Part shown: one piece after another, positions 8,907-18,614 of the stretch | Layout of the letters: every line of letters begins with the position of its first letter | Numbering within the stretch: position 1 is the first letter of the stretch | Assembly (NCBI GenBank): GCA_002027195.1 | Contig: MWJO01000019.1 | Location: forward strand, 33,969 to 97,968 | DNA from: Streptomyces sp. GKU 895 | GTDB lineage: Bacteria > Actinomycetota > Actinomycetes > Streptomycetales > Streptomycetaceae | DNA: 64,000 nt | Direction of reading: 5' to 3' | Notes under the pieces: generated by a model | What the model was told of the DNA's origin: nothing | The model's input: the letters and a program-made list of their open reading frames with translations, nothing else | The model's database searches: none | Made by a program: the position numbers and the translations under genes

Positions 8907-10261
8907 CTACCCGCCTACCCTCACATCCCGCCAGGCCGCCCCACCGCCCCGCCACGTCCCCGGCCCCACCGGCCCCGTCCGCCGCGAGCCGTCCGGCCAG
9001 CCCGTGCAGATACGCCCCACTCGCGTCCAGCGCGGAGGCCCGCCGCCAGCAGCGACCCCGTCAGCCCCGACAGCACGTCCGCTCCCGCCGTGGCCAGCCA
9101 CCCCGTGCCCGTCGGATTCACCGCACCGCCCGCCACCGAGTCGGCGTCCAACGTGGTCGACCCTTCAGCAGCACCGTCGCCCGTACCGCCCGCCAGCTCC
9201 GCACGGACTCCAGCCGAGCCCTCGACCTCCCCGGGCGACCCCAGCAGCGCCGCCGCCTCCCCGCGTGCGGAGTCATCGGCGTCGGGGCGCCGCGCGCACC
9301 GCGTCCCGGTCCGCCAGCCGCAGCCCGTCCGCGTCGATCAGCACCGGCACCTCCGCCTCCAGCACCTCCGCCACGGACGCCGCGTCGTCCCCGCCCCGGG
9401 CCGACCACCGCCTGCACCGCCCGCCTTCGGCCCTGGTCCGACACGAGCGTCTCGAAACCGTGCGATGACCGCGCCCCGGCCTCCGACGTACCGCACGGCC
9501 CCCCGCCCCGCAGGGCTCCCGCGACGGCCAGCACCGCGGCGCCGGGTACCGGGCGGACCGGCGGCGATCCCGACCACCCCGCCGGTACTTGCGCTCGGCC
9601 CCGGCACCGGCAGGCGCCGGCGACGTCCGCGTGCTGCAAGGCCTCGATCTCCGCCTCGCCGGGCAGGGACAGCCCGATGTCCACCAGCGCACCACTCCGG
9701 CGCTCCCGCGCCGGATCGATCAGCAGCCCCGGCTTGTGCGTCCCGAAGGTGACGGTCAGATCGGCCGTACCGCCTCCCGCGCACCTCCCGGTGTCCGCGT
9801 CGACGCCGCTCGGCAGATCGACGGCGACGACGGCGGCCGACCGCCAGACGACGGCGACCAGTGCCGCCGCGTCCGCCCGCAGCCCGCCCTGCCCCGATCC
9901 CGACGATGCCGTCGAGCACGAGATCGGCCCGCAGGATCGCATCTCCGCGCCCCGCGGCACACGGAACCGCGGCCGCCGCAACGCCGCGGAGCCGCCCGCA
10001 TGAGCCCGCTCCGGGCGAGCAGTACGGCGCTCACCCCCGCCCCGCGCCGCGCGAGCCGCGCCCCGGCGTACAGGGCGTCGCCCCCGTGTCCCCGCTCCCG
10101 ACCAGCAGCACCACCCGGCTGCCGTACACCCGCCCCAGCAAGTCCGCGCAGGCGACGGCGAGTCCGGCCGCCGCCCGCTGCATGAGCGTTCCCTCCGGCA
10201 ACCGGGCCATCAGCTCCCGCTCGGCCGCCCTGACCGTCTCCACGCTGTACGCAGTACGCAT
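8907..10261 (-). CDS. nnrD: Bifunctional NAD(P)HX epimerase/dehydratase NnrD, many frame breaks
   Basis: The enzyme repairs hydrated NADH and NADPH: an N-terminal epimerase domain and a C-terminal ADP-dependent dehydratase domain. Segments in different frames spell the family in order: MRTAYSVETVRAAE at the start, VVLLVGSGDTGG, DLVLDGIVGIG, AAVVAVDLPSGVDADTG, VTFGTHKPGLL, VLIDADGLRL, LMTPHAGE, LLKGSTT-like, GTGWLATAGSGDVLSG-like, and a tail WRDVRVGG. The start is ATG 10261 and the stop is TAG at 8909-8907. At least eight single-base losses, mostly in G runs, break the frame. No in-frame stop mutation or large deletion is needed to explain the reading, so I call it a poorly sequenced gene and not a proven pseudogene. 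Confidence 0.75.
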
Positions 10262-10281
10262 GGGGTCGAGTCTCCCCGGAC

Positions 10282-10380
10282 TAGGGCCTGTCCGGCGACT
10301 CATGTCGCAGGCGCGGGGTCTCACCAGCGTCAATAAGGGGCCGCAGCTGTCCTGCGACCTGATCCGCCGGACAGGCCCTA
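10282..10380. repeat. 99-base palindromic element with perfect 16-base ends (MITE-like)
   Basis: TAGGGCCTGTCCGGCG at 10282-10297 is exactly mirrored by CGCCGGACAGGCCCTA at 10365-10380. Inside, a stretch next to each arm (GACTCATGTCGCAGG and CCTGCGACCTGATC) is also near-complementary, so almost the whole element can fold back. It fills the acpS-nnrD gap. Its outer TAG on the minus strand is the acpS stop codon. It has no coding capacity. Confidence 0.7.
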
Positions 10381-10748
10381 CCCCTCCGCCACCACCACGG
10401 CGGAGGCCACGCCCGCGTCATGGCTGAGCGACACATGCCAGGACCGCACGCCGAGCGCCGCGGCCCGCGCCGCCACCGTCCCCGTCACCCGCAACCGCGG
10501 CTGCCCGCTGTCCTCGACGTACACCTCGGCGTCCGTCCAGTGCAGCCCGGCCGGCGCGCCGAGCGCTTGGCGAGCGCCTCCTTGGCCGCGAAGCGGGCGG
10601 CGAGGGAGGCGATCCCCCGCCGCTCACCGCTGGGCAGCAGCAACTCGCTGTCCAGGAACAGCCGTTGTGCCATCCCCGGCGTCCGCTCCAGCGCCGCCTC
10701 GAACCGCTCGATCTCCGCCACGTCGATCCCGACGCCGATGATGCTCAT
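10378..10748 (-). CDS. acpS: Holo-[acyl-carrier-protein] synthase AcpS (frame broken once)
   Basis: AcpS moves 4'-phosphopantetheine from CoA to acyl carrier protein. The metal-binding Asp is in [14 protein letters not shown] at the N-terminus and the second acidic site is in [11 protein letters not shown]. The C-terminal half, [17 protein letters not shown] to [20 protein letters not shown], is in another frame; one missing G near 10568 (AAGGCGC reads AAGCGC) joins them to 123 residues, the usual length. I choose ATG 10748 and not GTG 10757 because the former matches the family start. The stop is supplied by the palindromic element downstream. It lies 33 bases after glmS. Confidence 0.92.
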
Positions 10749-10781
10749 GCCGAGCACCCTACGAGGAGGCGACCGCCCCGC

Positions 10782-12627
10782 TCACTCCACCGTCACCGAC
10801 TTCGCCAGGTTCCGGGGCTGGTCCACCTCGTTGCCCCGGGCCGTCGCCAGCTCGCACGCGAACACCTGCAAGGGAACGGTGGCGACCAGCGGCTGGAGCA
10901 GGGTCGGGGTGGCCGGAATCCGGATCAGGTGGTCGGCGTACGGCACCACCGCGTCGTCCCCCTCCTCCGCGATGACGATCGTCCGCGCCCCGCGCGCCCG
11001 GATCTCCTGGATGTTGGAGACGATCTTGTCGTGCAGCACCGAGCGCCCGCGCGGCGACGGCACGACCACCACGACCGGCAGATCGTCCTCGATCAGCGCG
11101 ATCGGCCCGTGCTTGAGCTCTCCCGCCGCGAACCCCTCGGCGTGCATGTAGGCGAGCTCCTTGAGCTTCAGGGCGCCTTCGAGGGCCACCGGGTAGCCGA
11201 CGTGCCGGCCCAGGAACAGCACGGTGTTCTTGTCGGCGAGCGACCGCGCGAGGGCCCGTACCGGCTCCATCGTCTCCAGGACCTTCTCCACCTCGCCGGA
11301 GATCTTCGACAGGTCCCGGACGACGGCCACGATCTCGTCGCCCCACTTGGTGCCCCGCACCTGCCCCAGATACAGGGCGACTAGGTAGCACGCCACCAGC
11401 TGCGTCAGGAACGCCTTCGTCGAGGCGACCGCGACCTCAGGACCGGCGTGCGTGTAGAGCACCGCGTCGGACTCGCGCGGGATCGTCGAGCCGTTGGTGT
11501 TGCAGATGGCCAGCACCTTGGAACCCTGCTCGCGCGCGTGCCGCAGCGCCATGAGCGTGTCCATGGTCTCGCCGGACTGGGAGATGGCGATCACCAGGGT
11601 CCGCGGGTCCAGGATCGGGTCGCGGTAGCGGAACTCGCTCGCCAGCTCCACCTCGCAGGGGACGCGCGTCCAGTGCTCGATGGCGTACTTGGCGATCAGC
11701 CCCGCGTGGAAGGCCGTACCGCACGCCACCACCACGACCTTGTCGACCTCGCGCAGCACGTTCGTCGGAATGCGCACCTCGTCCAGCGTCAGGGTGCCGG
11801 CCGCGTCGATGCGCCCCAGCAGCGTGTCGGCGACCGCCTTCGGCTGCTCGGCGATCTCCTTGAGCATGAAGTAGTCGTAGCCGCCCTTCTCGGCGGCCGA
11901 GGCGTCCCAGTCGACGTGGTACGAGCGGACGTCGGCCGGCCGGCGTCGAAGCCGGTGACCGTCACCCCGTCGCGGCGCAGCTCGACGACCTGGTCCTGCC
12001 CGAGTTCGATCGCGGAGCGCGTGTGCGCGATGAAGCCGCCACGTCGGACGCGAGGAACGCCTCTCCCTCCCCGACCCCGACCACGAGCGGCGAGTTCCGC
12101 CGGGCCCCGACCACCACGCCCGGCTCGTCCGCGTGCACGGCGACCAGCGTGAACGCCCCCTCCAGGCGCCCGCACACCAGCCGCATCGCCTCCGCGAGAT
12201 CCCCGCAGGAGGAGAACTCCTCGGCGAGCAGATGCGCGACGACCTCGGTGTCCGTCTCGGACGCCAGATCGTGGCCGCGCTCGGTCAGTTCGGCCCGCAG
12301 CGCGGCGAAGTTCTCGATGATCCCGTTGTGGACGACCGCGACCCGTCCCGCGTTGTCGAGGTGCGGATGCGCGTTGGCATCCGTCGGCCCGCCGTGCGTG
12401 GCCCATCGCGTGTGCCCGATCCCGGTCCCGCCGGTGGGCAGCGGCCGGTCGACGAGCTCCTTCTCCAGGTTGACCAGCTTCCCGGCCTTCTTCCCGGCGG
12501 CGAGCCCCCCGTCGGCGAGGACGGCGACACCCGCCGAGTCGTAGCCCCGGTACTCCAGCCGCTTCAGTCCGGCCATCACGACCTCGAGCGCCGACTGCGA
12601 CCCCACGTATCCCACGATTCCGCACAT
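10782..12627 (-). CDS. glmS: Glutamine-fructose-6-phosphate aminotransferase GlmS (frame broken twice)
   Basis: GlmS makes glucosamine-6-phosphate from fructose-6-phosphate and glutamine, the first step to UDP-GlcNAc. The start ATG 12627 exposes Cys2 of MCGIVGYVGSQ, the N-terminal nucleophile of the glutaminase domain; HTRWATHGGPTDANAHPH and VVHNGIIENF follow. The C-terminal half has two SIS domains (ACGTAFHAG, ISQSGETMDTLMAL, and the end PRNLAKSVTVE). The frame shifts near 12039 (between ASDVAA and FIAHTRSAIELG) and near 11944 (before the expected DVRSYHVDW). Adding one base at each gives 615 residues, exactly the usual Streptomyces length. It is divergent from coaA. Confidence 0.93.
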
Positions 12628-12804
12628 GCGCGGCAGCCTACGCACCCCCGCCCGGCCGAAAGGGCTTCCGCGTGCCCGATATCGGAAATTCCCACGGCCA
12701 TACGAACGCGGGCCGCACACGGGTACGGCCACCGGCGTACGGGGCTCGGTCGAGCGTGACGGACCCCACCCGCCATCCCGTTCAAACTCCGTTAACAATG
12801 GACT

Positions 12805-13794
12805 GTGATCTCTCCGGTCTCCTCGACCCCCCGGAGCGCCCACCGGAACAAGCCGGAGGCGACTCCCTACGTCGACCTCACCCGTTCCGAGTGGAGCGCG
12901 CTGCGCGACAAGACGCCCCTGCCCCTGACGGCGGAGGAGGTCGAGCGGCTGCGCGGCCTCGGTGACGTCATCGACCTCGACGAGGTGCGGGACATCTACC
13001 TCCCGCTCTCCCGCCTCCTCAACCTCTACGTCGGCGCCACGGACGGCCTCAGAGGCGCCCTGAACACCTTCCTCGGCGAGACCGGCGCCCAGACCGGCAC
13101 CCCGTTCGTCATAGGGGTCGCGGGCTCGGTCGCCGGCGGCAAGTCCACGGTCGCCCGGCTCCTCCAGGCCCTGCTCTCCCGCTGGCCCGAGCACCCGCGC
13201 GTCGAGCGCGTCACGACCGACGGCTTCCTGCTCCCCACCCGGGAGCTCCAGGCGCGCGGCCTGATGTCCCGCAAGGGCTTCCCCGAGTCGTACGACCGCC
13301 GGGCCCTGACCAAGTTCGTCGCCGACATCAAGGCCGGCAAGGACGAGGTCACGGCACCCGTGTACTCGCACCTCATCTACGACATCGTCCCCGACGAGAA
13401 GCTGGTGGTGCGCCGCCCGGACATCCTGATCGTCGAGGGCCTCAACGTCCTCCAGCCGGCGCTCCCCGGCAAGGACGGCCGCACCCGCGTGGGCCTCGCC
13501 GACTACTTCGACTTCAGCGTCTACATCGACGCCAATCCCGACGACGTCGAGCGCTGGTACCTCAACCGCTTCAAGAAGCTGCGCCAGACGGCCTTCCAGG
13601 ACCCCAACTCGTACTTCCGCAAGTACACCCAGGTCTCCGAGGAAGAGGCCCTCGACTACGCCCGCACCCAGTGGCGGACCATCAACAAGCCGAACCTGAT
13701 CGAGAACATCGCCCCCACCCGGGGCCGCGCCACCCTCGTCATCCGCAAGGGCCCGGACCACAAGGTCCGCCGCCTCAGTCTGCGCAAGCTGTGA
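12805..13794 (+). CDS. coaA: Type I pantothenate kinase
   Basis: The first enzyme of coenzyme A synthesis, phosphorylating pantothenate with ATP. A protein of 329 residues with the Walker A motif [12 protein letters not shown] (about residues 105-116), the substrate segment [15 protein letters not shown], and [13 protein letters not shown] and [17 protein letters not shown], all typical of the bacterial CoaA kinase. It starts at GTG 12805, with the purine stretch AACAATGGA upstream, 177 bases from the divergent glmS start. The next plus-strand gene begins 32 bases after the stop. No unusual features. Confidence 0.95.
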   Translation: MISPVSSTPRSAHRNKPEATPYVDLTRSEWSALRDKTPLPLTAEEVERLRGLGDVIDLDEVRDIYLPLSRLLNLYVGATDGLRGALNTFLGETGAQTGTPFVIGVAGSVAGGKSTVARLLQALLSRWPEHPRVERVTTDGFLLPTRELQARGLMSRKGFPESYDRRALTKFVADIKAGKDEVTAPVYSHLIYDIVPDEKLVVRRPDILIVEGLNVLQPALPGKDGRTRVGLADYFDFSVYIDANPDDVERWYLNRFKKLRQTAFQDPNSYFRKYTQVSEEEALDYARTQWRTINKPNLIENIAPTRGRATLVIRKGPDHKVRRLSLRKL

Positions 13795-13826
13795 ACAGGT
13801 GACCGACGCCTGTTAAAAAGGGCGTC

Positions 13827-14744
13827 ATGCTGCATCTGCGTCTGATCACGCCGTCCGACACGACGGACGACGTGGTCCGCCTGATCGAGAAGACCGTCGG
13901 CACCACGCACCTGGTCGTGGTGCCGGGCGCCGCCCGCAACCCGGTCGGGGACGTGGTGATGTGCGACGTGGCCCGCGAGGCCGGCGACGAACTCATCAGC
14001 TCATTGCAGGAGTTGGGCCTCGACAGGACCGGCTCGATCGCGGTCGAGAACATCGACCTGTCCGTGTCCAAGCGAGCGGACAAGGCCGAGAAGGAGGCCC
14101 CGGGCGAAGGCGCCGACGCGGTCCTCTGGGACCACCTCACCGACGCCACCCACGAGGAGTCGACGCTCTCCGTCACCTACCTCGCCTTCATCACCCTGGC
14201 CACGATGATCGCGGCCTGCGGTGTGGTCCTCGACAACGCGATCCTGATCGTCGGCGCCATGGCCGTCGGCCCGGAGTTCGGCCCCCTGGCCGCCTTCAGC
14301 ACGGCCATCGTCCAACGCCACCCCCGACTGGCGCTGCGCTCGATGATCGCCCTGCTGGTGGGGTTCGCGGTGGCGATGGTGGTGACGGTGGGCTTCAGCT
14401 TCTTCATGGACGCCGTGCACCTCTTCAGCGACGAACAGCTGGACGCGCCGCGCCCCAACACCAACTTCATCTACCGGCCGGACTGGTTCTCGTTCGTCGT
14501 CGCGGTCCTCGCCGGCTGCGCGGGCACGTTGTCCCTCACCTCGGCCAAGTCGGGCGCCCTGGTGGGCGTGGCCATCTCGGTGACGACGGTCCCGGCAGCG
14601 GCGAACGCGGCGGTGGCCTTCAGCTACAGCGAGTACAAGCAGGCGTGGGGCTCGACGGAACAACTCCTGCTGAACCTGCTGGGAATCGTCCTGGCGGGAA
14701 CACTTACGTTGCTTCTTCAAAAGTGGCTGTGGCGACGTACCTGA
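13827..14744 (+). CDS. DUF389 family membrane protein
   Basis: A protein of 305 residues. The first 110 residues form a soluble regulatory-like domain (LHLRLITPSDTTDDVVRLIE). The membrane part starts with ESTLSVTYLAFITLATMIAA, a phrase diagnostic of DUF389, and continues LIVGAMAVGPEFGPLAAF. Six membrane segments follow or include these, ending GIVLAGTLTLLLQKWLW. The family is widespread in bacteria with unknown transport or stress roles. The ATG is 32 bases after coaA, so they are probably one transcript. The stop lies at the edge of a Streptomyces-type dispersed repeat. Confidence 0.85.
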   Translation: MLHLRLITPSDTTDDVVRLIEKTVGTTHLVVVPGAARNPVGDVVMCDVAREAGDELISSLQELGLDRTGSIAVENIDLSVSKRADKAEKEAPGEGADAVLWDHLTDATHEESTLSVTYLAFITLATMIAACGVVLDNAILIVGAMAVGPEFGPLAAFSTAIVQRHPRLALRSMIALLVGFAVAMVVTVGFSFFMDAVHLFSDEQLDAPRPNTNFIYRPDWFSFVVAVLAGCAGTLSLTSAKSGALVGVAISVTTVPAAANAAVAFSYSEYKQAWGSTEQLLLNLLGIVLAGTLTLLLQKWLWRRT

Positions 14745-14790
14745 AGGGGCGCGGGGAACTGCGCGACCAGCCACGACGCACCCGCAGCCC
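14744..14790. repeat. Dispersed intergenic repeat, copy 1
   Basis: AAGGGGCGCGGGGAACTGCG followed by CGACCAGCC, a short variable stretch and GCACCCGCAGC. The same sequence with small differences occurs at 33026-33070. Both copies lie between genes at 3' ends. From memory, this element is common in Streptomyces intergenic DNA. It could be a RIP-like or BIME-like unit. Confidence 0.7.
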
Positions 14791-14829
14791 GCAACACACA
14801 GAACCCCCCACCCCGAACCCGGAACAGTC

Positions 14830-16188
14830 CTAGCCCAGCGCCGACTTCACGGCATCAGCCAACCGCCCCGCCACAGACCGCGCCTGATCGATATCCGCGG
14901 CCTCGACCATCACCCGCACCAACGGCTCGGTCCCGGAAGGCCGCAACAACACCCGCCCGGTCGCCCCGAGTTCCCGCTCGGCCTCGGAAACGGCAGCAGC
15001 AAGCTCAGCCGACTCCCCGACCCGGGACCGGTCCACGTCCGGCACATTGATCAGCACCTGAGGCAACCGCTCCATCACCCCGGCCAGCTCCCGCAGCGAC
15101 CGCCCGGTCTCCGCGACCCGCGCCGCCAGCATCAGCCCGGTGAGCGTCCCGTCCCCGGTCGTGGCGTGGTCCAGAATGATCACGTGCCCGGACTGCTCGC
15201 CCCCGAGCGCGTATCCGTGCTCCTTCATGGACTCCAGCACATACCGGTCCCCCACAGCCGTCTGCACCAGCGTCAGCCCCTCCCGCTCGAGCGCCAGCTT
15301 GAACCCGAGGTTGGACATGACGGTCGCGACAACGGTGTCGGCCCGAAGCGCGGAGCGCTCCCGCATGGCCAGCGCGAGGACGGCCATGATCTGGTCCCCG
15401 TCGACTTCCTCACCGGTGTGGTCGACGGCGAGGCAACGGTCCGCGTCCCCGTCGTGCGCGATGCCGAAGTCGGCCCCGTGCTCGACGACCGCCGCCTTCA
15501 GCAGCCCGAGGTGCGTGGACCCGCAGCCGTCGTTGATGTTGAGCCCGTCCGGGTCGGCCCCGATCGTGATGATCTCGGCACCGGCCCGCGAGAACGCCTC
15601 CGGCGACACCCGCGCCGCGGCACCGTGCGCCTCGTCGAGGACGATCTTCAGCCCGTCGAGGCGGTTCGGCAGGACGGCGATCAGATGGGCGACGTACTGG
15701 TCGAAGCCCTCCAGGTACTCCCGTACCCGTCCGACGCCCGCCCCGGTCGGCCGCTCCCAGGGCTCGCCGTGCCGGTGGGCCTCGTAGACCGCCTCGATCC
15801 GGTCCTCCAGCTCGTCGTCGAGCTTGTGCCCGCCGCGGGCGAGGAACTTGACGCCGTTGTCGGGCATCGCGTTGTGGCTGGCGGAGAGCATGACGCCGAG
15901 GTCGGCGCCGAGGACGCCGGTGAGATAGGCGACGGCCGGGGTCGGCAGCACGCCGACCTTCAGGACGTCGACGCCGGCGCTCGCCAGGCCCGCCACCACG
16001 GCGGCCTCCAGGAACTCCCCGGACGCGCGCGGGTCCCGTCCGACCACCGCCGTCGGCCGGTGGCCCTCGAAGGTACCCGCCTCGGCCAGCACGTGGGCCG
16101 CCGCGACGGACAGACCGAGCGCCATCTCGGCGGTCAGGTCCGCGTTGGCGACGCCGCGCACGCCGTCCGTGCCGAAGAGTCGTCCCAC
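14830..16188 (-). CDS. glmM: Phosphoglucosamine mutase
   Basis: GlmM converts glucosamine-6-phosphate to glucosamine-1-phosphate, following GlmS on the path to UDP-GlcNAc. A protein of 452 residues with the N-terminus [14 protein letters not shown], the phosphoserine loop MLSASHN (Ser104 in ASHN), the metal loop [11 protein letters not shown], the sugar loop GGEQSGHVI and the phosphate loop [14 protein letters not shown]. The start is GTG 16188 with an excellent AGGAGG site 4 bases upstream. Three 10-base repeats lie directly before that site. The gene follows rpsI after a strong terminator, so it probably has its own promoter in 16228-16323. Confidence 0.96.
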   Translation of the reverse strand: MGRLFGTDGVRGVANADLTAEMALGLSVAAAHVLAEAGTFEGHRPTAVVGRDPRASGEFLEAAVVAGLASAGVDVLKVGVLPTPAVAYLTGVLGADLGVMLSASHNAMPDNGVKFLARGGHKLDDELEDRIEAVYEAHRHGEPWERPTGAGVGRVREYLEGFDQYVAHLIAVLPNRLDGLKIVLDEAHGAAARVSPEAFSRAGAEIITIGADPDGLNINDGCGSTHLGLLKAAVVEHGADFGIAHDGDADRCLAVDHTGEEVDGDQIMAVLALAMRERSALRADTVVATVMSNLGFKLALEREGLTLVQTAVGDRYVLESMKEHGYALGGEQSGHVIILDHATTGDGTLTGLMLAARVAETGRSLRELAGVMERLPQVLINVPDVDRSRVGESAELAAAVSEAERELGATGRVLLRPSGTEPLVRVMVEAADIDQARSVAGRLADAVKSALG

Positions 16189-16197
16189 TTGTCCTCC

Positions 16198-16227
16198 TGA
16201 TGAAGCGTGATGAAGCTTGATGAAGCG
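16198..16227. repeat. Three tandem 10-base repeats in the glmM leader
   Basis: TGATGAAGC(G/T) is repeated at 16198, 16208 and 16218 with one variable base. On the transcribed strand the array abuts the glmM ribosome site, so it lies in the 5' untranslated region. Confidence 0.7.
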
Positions 16228-16323
16228 TCACTTTCGAGATCACCGTCGGAGATCACCCAGGATCACCCGATCGCACAAGCCTTTGAGCGTCTTGTGCCGT
16301 TATACGCCCACGGCTGTGATAAA

Positions 16324-16365
16324 CGAACGCCCCGGCGGCACTGTGGCGTGCCGCCGGGGCGTTCG
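16324..16365 (-). terminator. Rho-independent-type terminator after rpsI
   Basis: A perfect 18-base-pair stem (arms 16324-16341 and 16348-16365, core GCCCCGGCGGC) with a 6-base loop lies 53 bases after the rpsI stop. On the minus strand it is followed by TTTATC. It ends the rplM-rpsI operon. Confidence 0.85.
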
Positions 16366-16417
16366 GACGTACTGCGTACTGCGAACGTATGCGAGTACGG
16401 GCTGCAGGCAGCGAAGC

Positions 16418-16939
16418 TTAACGCTTGCTGTACTGCGGAGCCTTGCGGGCCTTCTTCAGACCGGCCTTCTTGCGCTCGACCGCACGGTCGTCGCGGCGGA
16501 GGAAGCCGGCCTTCTTGAGCGGGCCGCGGTTGTTGTCGACGTCGGCCTCGTTCAGCGCGCGGGCGACACCGAGACGGAGCGCACCGGCCTGACCGGAGAC
16601 ACCGCCACCCGCGATGCGGGCGATGACGTCGTAGCGGCCTTCGAGCTCGAGCACCTTGAAGGGCTCGTTGACTTCCTGCTGGTGCACCTTGTTCGGGAAG
16701 TAGTCCTCGAGGGTGCGACCGTTGATCTTCCACTTGCCGGTGCCCGGGACGATCCGGACGCGGGCGATGGCGTTCTTGCGACGGCCCAGGCCGGCGGCCG
16801 GCTGCGGGTCGCCGAAGCGGGACGCGAGCGACTCGGAGGTGTACTCGCCCTCGACGGGGACGTCCGACTCGGTGGTGTAGCTGTCGATGTCGACCAGCTC
16901 GGTCTCTTCGACCGGCTGCTCAGCGGTGGTCTCGGCCAC
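16418..16939 (-). CDS. rpsI: Ribosomal protein S9
   Basis: A component of the 30S head whose C-terminal tail reaches the P site. It has 173 residues. The first 45 residues are an acidic extension typical of actinobacterial S9. The conserved core runs from [19 protein letters not shown] to the end RKAPQYSKR, whose terminal KR contacts P-site tRNA. The start is GTG 16939. The gene is 43 bases after rplM and forms the usual L13-S9 operon. Confidence 0.97.
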   Translation of the reverse strand: MAETTAEQPVEETELVDIDSYTTESDVPVEGEYTSESLASRFGDPQPAAGLGRRKNAIARVRIVPGTGKWKINGRTLEDYFPNKVHQQEVNEPFKVLELEGRYDVIARIAGGGVSGQAGALRLGVARALNEADVDNNRGPLKKAGFLRRDDRAVERKKAGLKKARKAPQYSKR

Positions 16940-16982
16940 GATGCTCCTCAGATTTCTTTTCTGTCTTAGGGGGTGGCCGGAA

Positions 16983-17426
16983 CTACTGCGCGACCTGGGT
17001 GATCTCGAACGGCACCGGCTGCTGGGCAGCGTGCGGGTGCTGGTCGCCCGAGTAGACCTTCAGCTTCGAGAGCATCTGACGGCCCAGGGAGTTCTTGGGA
17101 ACCATGCCCTTGATGGCCTTCTCGACGGCCTTCTCCGGGTTGTCACGGAGCAGGTCGTCGTAGCGGACCGAACGCAGACCGCCCGGGTAGCCGGAGTGGC
17201 GGTACGCCAGCTTCTGGGTCCGCTTGTTGCCGGACAGGTGCACCTTGTCGGCGTTGATGATGATGACGAAGTCGCCCATGTCCATGTGCGGGGCATAGGT
17301 CGGCTTGTGCTTGCCGCGGAGGAGGTTCGCGGCGGTGGTGGCGAGACGGCCCAGGACGACGTCCTGAGCGTCAATGACGTGCCACTGGCGAGTCACATCG
17401 CCGGGCTTAGGGCTGTACGTACGCAC
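16983..17426 (-). CDS. rplM: Ribosomal protein L13
   Basis: A 147-residue 50S protein of the early assembly class. Recognised by [38 protein letters not shown] and [21 protein letters not shown]. It starts at GTG 17426, with a purine stretch GAAGAAGAAGG about 8-12 bases upstream. It is the first gene of the rplM-rpsI operon, with a leader of roughly 170 bases from the promoter proposed at 17610-17639. Confidence 0.97.
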   Translation of the reverse strand: MRTYSPKPGDVTRQWHVIDAQDVVLGRLATTAANLLRGKHKPTYAPHMDMGDFVIIINADKVHLSGNKRTQKLAYRHSGYPGGLRSVRYDDLLRDNPEKAVEKAIKGMVPKNSLGRQMLSKLKVYSGDQHPHAAQQPVPFEITQVAQ

Positions 17427-17609
17427 TTCTCAGCCTTCTTCTTCAGGGATGGGTGCTGACACAAGGCATCCTTGAAGCGATCGTGCAGCTGGGGACGACA
17501 GAAGCCGGGAAACGCTGCCCGTATGCCGCCCACTGGTAACTGCTCCAGGGAACCTACGTAAGGGCTTCTGGCGTAAGTACGACCTAGCCAATACGCATAA
17601 CAAACTGGA

Positions 17610-17639
17610 AGGGTACTAGCGCTACCCCGGACGGGTCAA
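17610..17639 (-). promoter_or_regulatory. Candidate promoter of rplM-rpsI
   Basis: On the minus strand, TTGACC (17639-17634) and TACCCT (17615-17610) are separated by 18 bases, matching the vegetative Streptomyces pattern. The rest of the 250-base gap (17427-17676) holds the rplM leader and the start region of the divergent gene; I see no other clear signal in it. Confidence 0.55.
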
Positions 17640-17688
17640 AACGAGCGGCCTCGGCGGCCTCACCCGTCCCCCCTCTATGATGCGCCCC

Positions 17689-18576
17689 ATGAGCTTTGGG
17701 CAGCAGGGGGGACCCCAGTCCCAGTGGGATCCCTGGAAACCGAATTCCCAGCAGCCGTGGAACGGCGGCACCGACGGCCAGACCCCGGACTGGGCGGCCC
17801 TCGCCGAGGCATCGGAGACCCGTAACAGGCGGCGCAAGCTGCTGTTCATCGTCGGCGGCGCCCTCGCCACCGCGGCGATAGGCACCGCCGTCGCCATGGC
17901 CGTGGTCTCCGCCGACGGCGGCGGCGACGAGGCGTCCACCACGTCCTCGCTGCCCGCGACGGCGGACATCCCGAGCCAGTCGGCGACGGACCCGTCCTTC
18001 GCCCCGACCAGCGCCCCGCCGCCGCTGGACCCGAAGGACTTCATCTCCAGCCGGACCAAGGACACGGCCCCGCTCAGCGCGGAGATCCTCTTCCCCGGCA
18101 CGCAGCTGACCATGGGCGAGACGGTCTACAAGAAGGGCGCCACGGCCGACACCAAGAAGTGCGCCTCGGCCGCCAACGCCAACGGCACCCTCGGCAAGGT
18201 CCTCAGCGCCAACGGCTGCACCAGCGTGATGCGGGTGTCGTACATGAAGGACGGCGTCGCCGTGACGGTCGGCGTGGCCGTCTTCAACACCGAGGCCGAG
18301 GCGCGGAAGGCCAAGGGCCAGGCCGACGACAAGAGCGTCATCGCCTCCCTGTCCGGCGACGGGATCAAGCCGTTCTGCAACGCCGCGGTGTGCCGTACGA
18401 CGACCAATTCCTACGGCCGCTACGCCTACTTCACCACCGCCGGTTTCCTCAACGGCAAGGACGTCACGACGAAGAGCACCCAGGTGGAGAAGACCGGCAA
18501 CGACCTGGCCGAGTTCACCTTCCGCCAGATCCGCCGCCGCGGCGAGGCCCAGGCCTCGGCGGCGGCGAACCAGTAG
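17689..18576 (+). CDS. Membrane-anchored protein of unknown function
   Basis: A protein of 295 residues from ATG 17689 (ATG 17677 would add four). The N-terminal 48 residues are polar, rich in Gln, Trp, Pro and Gly. A single membrane segment (KLLFIVGGALATAAIGTAV) follows RNRRRK, so the C-terminal part is outside. After a Ser/Thr/Pro linker there is a compact domain with four cysteines (KKCASAANAN, SANGCTSVM, KPFCNAAVCRTT) that probably form two disulfides. I do not recognise the domain. It is a frequent neighbour of rplM in Streptomyces. Divergent from rplM and convergent with gtrA. Confidence 0.75.
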   Translation: MSFGQQGGPQSQWDPWKPNSQQPWNGGTDGQTPDWAALAEASETRNRRRKLLFIVGGALATAAIGTAVAMAVVSADGGGDEASTTSSLPATADIPSQSATDPSFAPTSAPPPLDPKDFISSRTKDTAPLSAEILFPGTQLTMGETVYKKGATADTKKCASAANANGTLGKVLSANGCTSVMRVSYMKDGVAVTVGVAVFNTEAEARKAKGQADDKSVIASLSGDGIKPFCNAAVCRTTTNSYGRYAYFTTAGFLNGKDVTTKSTQVEKTGNDLAEFTFRQIRRRGEAQASAAANQ

Positions 18577-18581
18577 GCGCT

Positions 18582-18614
18582 ACCGGGTCTCCACCTGGTC
18601 TCTACCTGGTCTCC
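18582..18614. repeat. Three tandem 11-base repeats at the gtrA stop
   Basis: Units ACC(G/T)GGTCTC(C/T) begin at 18582, 18593 and 18604 between two convergent genes. The gtrA stop codon (CTA on this strand, 18602-18604) lies across the last two units. Confidence 0.6.

Noticed and set aside
8907..10261. nnrD as a true pseudogene
   Set aside because: The breaks are single lost bases in G/C runs, as in essential genes nearby, and motifs between them are intact. Decay would also leave stops and changed motifs.
12628..12804. A glmS ribozyme or other riboswitch in front of glmS
   Set aside because: I could not find the conserved core or a paired architecture in the 177-base gap; high-GC actinobacteria generally lack the ribozyme.
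11962..13761. A 599-codon frame on the minus strand over coaA and the glmS start
   Set aside because: Its first two thirds are antisense to coaA and have no family pattern. Only the part from 12627 onwards, the glmS N-terminus, is real.
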